Below, one piece after another: positions 33,974 to 38,707 of a stretch of DNA of 38,707 nucleotides. The stretch comes from Methanosarcinales archaeon (GTDB taxonomy: Archaea > Halobacteriota > Methanosarcinia > Methanosarcinales > Methanogasteraceae). The position numbers and the translations under genes were made by a program. Within the stretch, counting starts at the first letter, position 1, and every line of letters starts with the position of its first letter. The notes below the pieces were generated by a model. The model searched no databases, was not told the origin of the DNA, and saw only the letters and a list, made by a program, of their open reading frames with translations. The stretch lies in NCBI GenBank assembly GCA_030625165.1, contig DAOURL010000003.1, positions 1-38,707 on the forward strand, written 5' to 3'.

Positions 33974-33987
33974 CTGGGACGCCGCCC

Positions 33988-35391
33988 TCACAGGCACGCA
34001 TCGACAAACGCCTCAGCAAACCGCAGATACGAGCACGCGTGAAGATGCGCATATCCTGCAAGCGTGTTCTCGACCATGATCCCGTCCCAGCCATCTTTGA
34101 TCCCGACCCCCCGCGTAAGCCGGATCGCAAAGGTGGCATCGCCGATATCCGTGACCGACGAATGATGGAACTCATGCCCCCTGAATGAGTCGCCGACTCC
34201 CCCGATCGGCGTATCCGTCGTGAACGAGCCGATATTGTAACTCACGACCTTGCCGCCCATCTCAACCGTGGCAGGGATTGCGCCGACCATCTCGAATGCC
34301 TCGCCAGACATCCCGTGCATGCCGCTCTTTGTGACTATCTGCTCTGCAAGATACATCAGCCCGCCGCACTCGCCGTATATCGGCATGCCGCCTGCCGATG
34401 CCTTTCGTATGCCCTGCCGGATGCGCTTGTTCGCTTCGAGTTCCTTTGCAAAGAGTTCGGGATAGCCGCCGCCTATGTAGATTCCGTCCACGTCGGGGAG
34501 CGTTCTGTCATGGAGCGGACTGAAATAGACGATATCTGCGCCATGCAACCTCAGAAGATCAAGGTTATCCGCATAATAGAAATTAAACGCCTCGTCAAGC
34601 GCAACACCGATCCTGATCTTCGCCCTGCCGCCGGCATCACCTCCCGCAAAGATTGAGGGTTCTCCGACATCGAGCGGTTCAGCCGTCTCTGCGATATCGG
34701 TCAGCTGCTCGAGGTCGATGTTTTCTGAAACGATCTCTGTTATCCTGGAGATGCGCTCCCTGAATTCAGGAGACTGCCTGCCCTCATTCACAGGAACCAG
34801 ACCCAGATGCCGCATCGTAAGCCCCATGGCATCGTCTCTCGGAACCGTGCCGATGACAGGGATGCCGGTGTAGTGCTCGATAGCGGATACCGCCTTTTCA
34901 GCGTGTCTTCTGCTTCCGATCTTATTGAGGATCACGCCTCTGATATCAACCGCAGGATCAAACGCCCTGTAGCCCATGACCACTGCGGCTGCGCTTCGTG
35001 TGATGCTCCTCGCATCGATTAGTAGGATCACAGGACATTTCAGTGCCTTTGCGACCTGAGCCGTGCTTCCAAGATCGCTCAACCCCTCGAATCCTTCGTA
35101 TAGCCCCCGAACTCCCTCGATGATGGCTAAATCAGCATTCCTCTCGTCCAGTGCATGGGAGAACGTCTCGAGCACAGCGTCTTCTGTCATCAGATAGCCG
35201 TCGAGATTCCTGCACCGATTTTTGCATGCGAGTGTGTGGTAACTCGGATCGATGTAATCGAGACCTACCTTAAACGGCTGCACGTCCAGATGCTTGCTAA
35301 GCGCAGCCATGATCCCGGTGCAGACCGTGGTCTTTCCTGCAGACGACCGATCAGCAGCGATGAGCACTCTGGGGGTGTTATTTTGTGTCAT
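33988..35391 (-). CDS. cfbB: Cobyrinate / Ni-sirohydrochlorin a,c-diamide synthase
   Basis: The enzyme uses ATP and glutamine to amidate the a and c side chains of cobyrinate (CbiA, vitamin B12 route) or Ni-sirohydrochlorin (CfbB, coenzyme F430 route). The two cannot be separated from sequence alone. From ATG 35391 it has 467 residues. Landmarks are the P-loop RSSAGKTTVCTGIMAALSKH near residue 17, KVGLDYIDPSYHTLA near 40, IIEGVRGLYEG near 90, and the class I glutaminase half with YIGGGYPELFAKELEANKRI, the nucleophile Cys in YGECGGLMYLAEQI near 340, and the His in FRGHEFHHSSV near 400. It is convergent with the satD-membrane cassette. In a methanogen-like genome CfbB is the favoured role. Confidence 0.9.
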   Translation of the reverse strand: MTQNNTPRVLIAADRSSAGKTTVCTGIMAALSKHLDVQPFKVGLDYIDPSYHTLACKNRCRNLDGYLMTEDAVLETFSHALDERNADLAIIEGVRGLYEGFEGLSDLGSTAQVAKALKCPVILLIDARSITRSAAAVVMGYRAFDPAVDIRGVILNKIGSRRHAEKAVSAIEHYTGIPVIGTVPRDDAMGLTMRHLGLVPVNEGRQSPEFRERISRITEIVSENIDLEQLTDIAETAEPLDVGEPSIFAGGDAGGRAKIRIGVALDEAFNFYYADNLDLLRLHGADIVYFSPLHDRTLPDVDGIYIGGGYPELFAKELEANKRIRQGIRKASAGGMPIYGECGGLMYLAEQIVTKSGMHGMSGEAFEMVGAIPATVEMGGKVVSYNIGSFTTDTPIGGVGDSFRGHEFHHSSVTDIGDATFAIRLTRGVGIKDGWDGIMVENTLAGYAHLHACSYLRFAEAFVDACL

Positions 35392-35582
35392 TGTGATTTG
35401 ATCGTTGTGTGAAAGAGGTTGTAATATCAATTAAACTTTTTTGACGCGATGGGGCGGATACGAAAGCAGACAACCAGAAAGTTTAATGTACCCCTGATTC
35501 ATAGATCGAGCGATGCATGGCTATCAGAACGGTGATGAACTTGTGCGATGAAGAAGAGCAGACGCAATTGGAAGGTGAGACC

Positions 35583-35759
35583 ATGTCCGACATACAACTG
35601 GATAATGGCATCACGATATCGGTCGGTGACATCGAGATCAGCGTACACAGCAATGAACTGACATTCGATGAACTCGAGGAACGGTTGTTTGCTATCATCG
35701 ACAATGTTGACAGGCGATTTGCGAACAGAGACAAGAATTATATGAATTATACGGTTTGA
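35583..35759 (+). CDS. Small acidic protein upstream of pdxS, function unknown
   Basis: From ATG 35583 the product is 58 residues, MSDIQLDNGITISVGDIEIS and onward, with a central LTFDELEERLFAIIDNVDRR helix. GGTGAG six nt upstream supports this start; ATG 35517 would give 80 residues and lies about 30 nt after a TATA-like GTTTAATGTA (35480-35489). The stop is 9 nt before the pdxS ATG, so the two are probably one transcript. I do not recognise the family. The acidic, strand-then-helix design could be a small protein-binding or regulatory domain. Confidence 0.65.
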   Translation: MSDIQLDNGITISVGDIEISVHSNELTFDELEERLFAIIDNVDRRFANRDKNYMNYTV

Positions 35760-35768
35760 GGTGGATAA

Positions 35769-36662
35769 ATGGATTTGAATGAACTCAGGCACGGTACCGA
35801 ACTGTTGAAGCGGGGGTTCGCTGCCATGCAGAAGGGCGGCGTGATCATGGACGTGACGACGCCTGCGCAGGCGGTCCTTGCAGAAGGGGCTGGTGCGGTT
35901 GCTGTGATGGCGCTCCACGCGGTTCCATCCGAGATCAGGAAGCAGGGCGGTGTTGCGAGGATGGCTGACCCGCAGATCGTCTGTGAGATCATCGACTCGG
36001 TAACGATTCCTGTGATGGCAAAGGCGAGGATCGGGCACACCATGGAAGCACGGATCCTCGAGGCGATCGGTGCTGATATGCTCGATGAATCGGAGGTGCT
36101 GACGCCTGCTGACGAATTCCATATCGATAAGACCGAATTCACAGTACCATTCGTGTGCGGCGCACGCAATCTCGGCGAGGCGCTCCGGCGTATAGCAGAG
36201 GGTGCCGCGATGATCAGGACGAAAGGAGAAGCAGGCACCGGCGATGTGAGGGAAGCGGTCAGGCATACGAAACTGATCGGGGGAAGCATCCGGTCCCTGA
36301 AAGGGAAGAACAAGGAGGAACTTGCAAGAGTTGCAAGGGAGATCGAGGCACCATTCGAACTGGTCGAGGAGACCGCGAAACTCCAGCGGCTGCCAGTGGT
36401 CAACTTTGCAGCAGGCGGAGTTGCAACTCCTGCCGATGCGGCACTGATGATGCAACTCGGAGTGGACGGCGTCTTTGTTGGATCAGGGATTTTTACGGCA
36501 GAGAATCCGGAAAAGATGGCGAACGCGATCGTAGAAGCTGTCAATAACTACGATAAGCCAGATGTTCTCGCCGAGATCTCGAAGGGTCTCGGAGACCAGA
36601 TGAAAGGGATCGATATCAGGACGCTTTCTGACGTGGAGACGTTGCAGACGCGCGGCTGGTGA
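35769..36662 (+). CDS. pdxS: Pyridoxal 5'-phosphate synthase subunit PdxS
   Basis: PdxS makes pyridoxal phosphate from ribose 5-phosphate, glyceraldehyde 3-phosphate and ammonia delivered by PdxT. The 297-residue protein has [20 protein letters not shown] near the N-terminus, [16 protein letters not shown], the catalytic Lys in [20 protein letters not shown] near residue 80, [20 protein letters not shown], the second active-site Lys/Arg block [11 protein letters not shown] near 150, and [16 protein letters not shown] with [12 protein letters not shown] near 235. GAGGTGG precedes the ATG. pdxT is not adjacent. Its last 47 nt overlap the end of the convergent HAD gene. Confidence 0.97.
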   Translation: MDLNELRHGTELLKRGFAAMQKGGVIMDVTTPAQAVLAEGAGAVAVMALHAVPSEIRKQGGVARMADPQIVCEIIDSVTIPVMAKARIGHTMEARILEAIGADMLDESEVLTPADEFHIDKTEFTVPFVCGARNLGEALRRIAEGAAMIRTKGEAGTGDVREAVRHTKLIGGSIRSLKGKNKEELARVAREIEAPFELVEETAKLQRLPVVNFAAGGVATPADAALMMQLGVDGVFVGSGIFTAENPEKMANAIVEAVNNYDKPDVLAEISKGLGDQMKGIDIRTLSDVETLQTRGW

Positions 36663-37485
36663 GACATTCTATCAGGGACTCGGATAGCTCCATCTCCCTG
36701 ATAACATCCGGAAGAGACGAGATATCCGGTATAAGTATATCCGCGCTATCGCATAATTTCTGCAATTTAGCAGAACACTGCTGCATCGTCAGCACTCCCA
36801 CATCTGCTGCCCTGATCGCGCGAAGGTCGTTAATCTCGTCGCCGACCATGACGACCGTGTCATGAGTTTTCTGTAGATCCAGGATGAGACGTTCCTTGAT
36901 GTGCGGGGTTGCAACCGGAACCACATGATCGTGCGGAATCTTCAGACGATCCGCAAGCACTGATAGATTTCGCATACTGTCGCCGGATGCGATGTATAGG
37001 TCTGCGCAATCTGCAAGTTTTGCAATCGTTGCTTCTGCGCCATCGAAGAGTTTTCCGCCTGAACATACCACGTAATGAATCGCTCCGGTGGGCACGTCGA
37101 TCACGAATCCGGTTCCGATATAAAAGACGTCTTTGCACTTCTCTCTCACCGCTGCTACCACATCCAAGAGATCGGAGATGCGAGCGCCTCCTGAATTGCG
37201 TTTTAACATATTCAGGACATCGTCAGTCGTGATATCATCGCTTGCACAGCCGATGTTTATGTCGATCTCGTTTTCACTAAGAAAAAGCGGCAGAACCTGG
37301 TCCGGCGGATAGTTCGGGAGCATATCCGGCGGCAGATCAATTGCAACGAGCGCCTGGGACTCGCGGACGAGATGCAGGGCGACGGTATCATAAAGCGTGC
37401 CTCCGCTCTCCATGTCCTTTGCCACCCTGTACGTATGCATCAGCGTACCGGATGAGTCAAAGACGATCGCAACACGGTGGGTCAT
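36616..37485 (-). CDS. HAD-superfamily phosphatase, archaeal type
   Basis: From ATG 37485 (289 residues) the protein has HAD motif I in [17 protein letters not shown], motif II in [20 protein letters not shown] near residue 190, the Lys of motif III near [13 protein letters not shown], and motif IV in [20 protein letters not shown] near 230. Motif I reads DSSGT instead of DxDGT, so the second Asp used by true phosphatases is missing; this is closer to the DKTGT form of P-type ATPases. An insert of about 140 residues lies between motifs I and II. A TATA-like ATTAATACCC about 30 nt upstream suggests a leaderless start. The substrate is unknown. The gene overlaps the pdxS end by 47 nt. Confidence 0.82.
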   Translation of the reverse strand: MTHRVAIVFDSSGTLMHTYRVAKDMESGGTLYDTVALHLVRESQALVAIDLPPDMLPNYPPDQVLPLFLSENEIDINIGCASDDITTDDVLNMLKRNSGGARISDLLDVVAAVREKCKDVFYIGTGFVIDVPTGAIHYVVCSGGKLFDGAEATIAKLADCADLYIASGDSMRNLSVLADRLKIPHDHVVPVATPHIKERLILDLQKTHDTVVMVGDEINDLRAIRAADVGVLTMQQCSAKLQKLCDSADILIPDISSLPDVIREMELSESLIECLTSRASATSPRQKAS

Positions 37486-37616
37486 CTGTACTGATGGTTG
37501 CTGCGCGGGTATTAATGGTTTTCTCATGACCGTATCCCCGGACCCACGCAACTGCTCGCCCCCCATCCCCGCGAACCGAAATGTTCATAATCAATCCGCA
37601 GCAATCAGAGACCTGC

Positions 37617-37688
37617 GCCTCGGTGGCTTAGCGGTATAGCGCGTCCTTGGTAAGGACGAGGTCGCGGGTTCAATTCCCGCCCGAGGCT
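37617..37688 (+). tRNA. tRNA-Thr(GGT)
   Basis: The 72-nt gene folds as a standard tRNA: acceptor GCCTCGG with CCGAGGC, discriminator T, D arm GGCTTAGCGGTATAGC, anticodon stem CGTCC/GGACG with loop TTGGTAA and anticodon GGT (codon ACC), T arm GCGGG-TTCAATT-CCCGC. The 3' CCA is not encoded. A T run (GATTTTTTG) follows within 15 nt and probably ends the transcript. Confidence 0.96.
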
Positions 37689-38296
37689 TGTTAAGATTTT
37701 TTGAGGTATCCTCGATCCCTGATCTTCAAACCGCATACCAGATCCAGGTGATGCGCTTTCAGCGGCTTGACCACACATTCGCTCTTTGGTAGCTGCCTTG
37801 TTTCAGATCGTCCCTCTCAGCAGACGGCAGGATTGCGTCTGTGCGGGATTGCGTCTGTTGCTGCTACTACAACCTGAATCGTGATGATACTTGGCACGTC
37901 AAAACCGATAGCGACACGCCTTTCAGATGACAGTCTGCCTTCACCGAGGGTGGCACAGGGTTTTAGCTGGTATGACGCGCGACCGGTAACTTTTTATACT
38001 ATGGACAACACAATTGTTATTATTATGAGATGTGTGCGGGGAGTGGGGGCATTTTCCTTTGCGCATCTCATAATGATACTGATCTACGGGGCTACTGAAA
38101 TGTGTAGCACTGCACTTCTAAAAAACATATAACAACCGGTACAACGGGTATCTGCTGGCAATCACGTCTATATCGCTTTTGCTTTTTCGCATTGACATCC
38201 GGAACTTTTGCGGTTCCATTCACATCCAACGAACAGATTTCGCACACATCTAACGAGTTATCTGCTGCAGGGTCGGGGGTCTTGCTGCAGGAGTGA
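37689..38296. other. Long non-coding stretch with a promoter-linked stem-loop
   Basis: No recognised protein gene in 608 nt. The ORF at 37881-38132 shows no family features. It contains the promoter and inverted repeat described at 37991-38074, and otherwise nothing I can identify. Confidence 0.4.
37991..38074 (+). promoter_or_regulatory. TATA box followed by inverted repeat at the predicted start site
   Basis: TTTTTATACT (37991-38000) is followed about 26 nt later by ATTATGAGATG (38022-38032), whose inverted copy CATCTCATAAT ends at 38074. Inner wobble pairs extend the stem to about 15 bp, with a G-rich 5' side of the loop. It could be the 5' stem-loop of a small RNA or an operator. A 42-codon ORF (38004-38132) overlaps it but would start before the predicted transcript. 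Confidence 0.4.
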
Positions 38297-38626
38297 ATGG
38301 GGTGCAAACAGGAATTGTGCAATAGATTTATTGGTTTTCCACCAACTGTTCTATATGATGAATTTAAAAAAAATTCCCCCCGGATTGCACTCGGCATCTG
38401 GGCATCATCAGTCCTCTTAATCGGCGTATCAATCTACTGGTTTATGGGCAAACCAGCAGATATGTTTCGGGCAGTCGGGTCGCTGGTGGTTCTAAGCATG
38501 TTAACGATTAGCCTGATCTGGTACATAACTACAAAGCAGATTGATAGGATGGACAAGGGCAAAAAACTTGCCGGGGCAGTAGGCATTCTCGAAGGAAAGA
38601 TTATTCGTAACTACACAGGTACCTAA
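38297..38626 (+). CDS. Small membrane protein, two membrane segments, unknown function
   Basis: The 109-residue product has two hydrophobic segments, ALGIWASSVLLIGVSIYWFM near residues 31-50 and VGSLVVLSMLTISLIWYI near 60-77, followed by a basic cytoplasmic-like tail (TTKQIDRMDKGKKLAGAVGI). GCAGGAGTGA stands directly before the ATG at 38297. It ends in TAA with no downstream gene in the window. I recognise no family. The absence of shadow features and the coherent topology make it a probable real gene. Confidence 0.6.
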   Translation: MGCKQELCNRFIGFPPTVLYDEFKKNSPRIALGIWASSVLLIGVSIYWFMGKPADMFRAVGSLVVLSMLTISLIWYITTKQIDRMDKGKKLAGAVGILEGKIIRNYTGT

Positions 38627-38707
38627 ACCACTATCGGGGGACTTCACTATGCAGGGACTACCCGAGACATGGGCATACTGTAACCAAACAGGGAATTTAA
38701 CCGCAGA

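Noticed and set aside
35499-36455. 318-residue minus-strand ORF
   Set aside because: Shadow of pdxS, which is a full-length recognised gene on the plus strand; the antisense frame is His/Arg/Cys-rich without domain features.
37881-38132. 83-residue ORF and its internal 42-codon version from 38004
   Set aside because: No recognisable domain, and the nearest TATA box would start transcription after the internal ATG.

Overview
This 38.7 kb window is archaeal chromosome. It encodes archaeal ribosomal proteins L3 and L4, split RNA polymerase subunits A' and A'', a proteasome beta subunit, the beta-CASP termination nuclease FttA/aCPSF1, an archaeal PheT and an EMC3-like DUF106 insertase. The chromosomal protein MC1, the corrinoid subunit CdhD of acetyl-CoA decarbonylase/synthase, a CfbB/CbiA amidotransferase and the cytochrome c maturation protein CcmC together suggest a methanogen, a methane/alkane-oxidising archaeon, or a Methanosarcinales/Syntrophoarchaeia-like relative. 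I cannot name the species. Many genes have a TATA-like box about 25-30 nt before the ATG, so leaderless transcripts look common.

Layout. 1-886: 5' part of a group II intron on the minus strand, with the N-terminus of its reverse transcriptase running off the left edge. 1143-6389: pyruvate kinase (pyk), then an accessory pocket. The pocket holds a PIN-toxin pair, a KAP-type NTPase with HEAT repeats interrupted by one in-frame TAG, a second diverged copy of the pyk 3' end, palindromic repeats and tRNA-Ser(CGA). 6597-9807: psmB-FttA, convergent with a polyferredoxin-like gene. 9912-14955: MC1, a TrkA-N/DHH phosphoesterase (minus), then rpl3-rpl4 followed by a sugar/aminoglycoside-kinase-like gene instead of rpl23. 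14994-21276: a tight eight-gene minus-strand run (DUF106, MTA/MTI phosphorylase, 5'-deoxyadenosine/SAH deaminase, phosphohexuloisomerase, ABC permease, CBS protein, Lrp regulator, aminotransferase). 21377-24004: MoeA with a PBP-like tail, then an AT-rich Panacea/RelE toxin-antitoxin pair. 24447-30067: solitary cdhD, then rpoA1-rpoA2. 30089-32803: small zinc-ribbon and Cys-rich proteins, ccmC and pheT. 32851-33973: a SatD-like HTH protein and a small membrane protein behind an iterated operator. 33988-37688: cfbB/cbiA, a small unknown gene with pdxS, a HAD phosphatase, tRNA-Thr(GGT). 37689-38707: mostly non-coding, with one membrane ORF and a possible structured RNA.

How genes work together. 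The phosphorylase and deaminase overlap by 4 nt and would recycle the 5'-deoxyadenosine, SAH or methylthioadenosine left by radical-SAM and methyltransferase reactions. psmB-FttA pairs protein turnover with transcription termination. CdhD and the CfbB/CbiA amidotransferase belong to corrinoid/tetrapyrrole-dependent C1 metabolism. Several conserved archaeal operons are broken here: rpl3-rpl4 without rpl23/rpl2, rpoA1-rpoA2 without rpoB/rpoH, cdhD without cdhE. The most notable unexplained items are the SatD-membrane cassette with a 27-nt-period operator array, the amber-split KAP-HEAT ATPase between two pyk 3' ends, the palindrome and mini-ORF in the pyk leader, and a promoter plus stem-loop near 38.0 kb.
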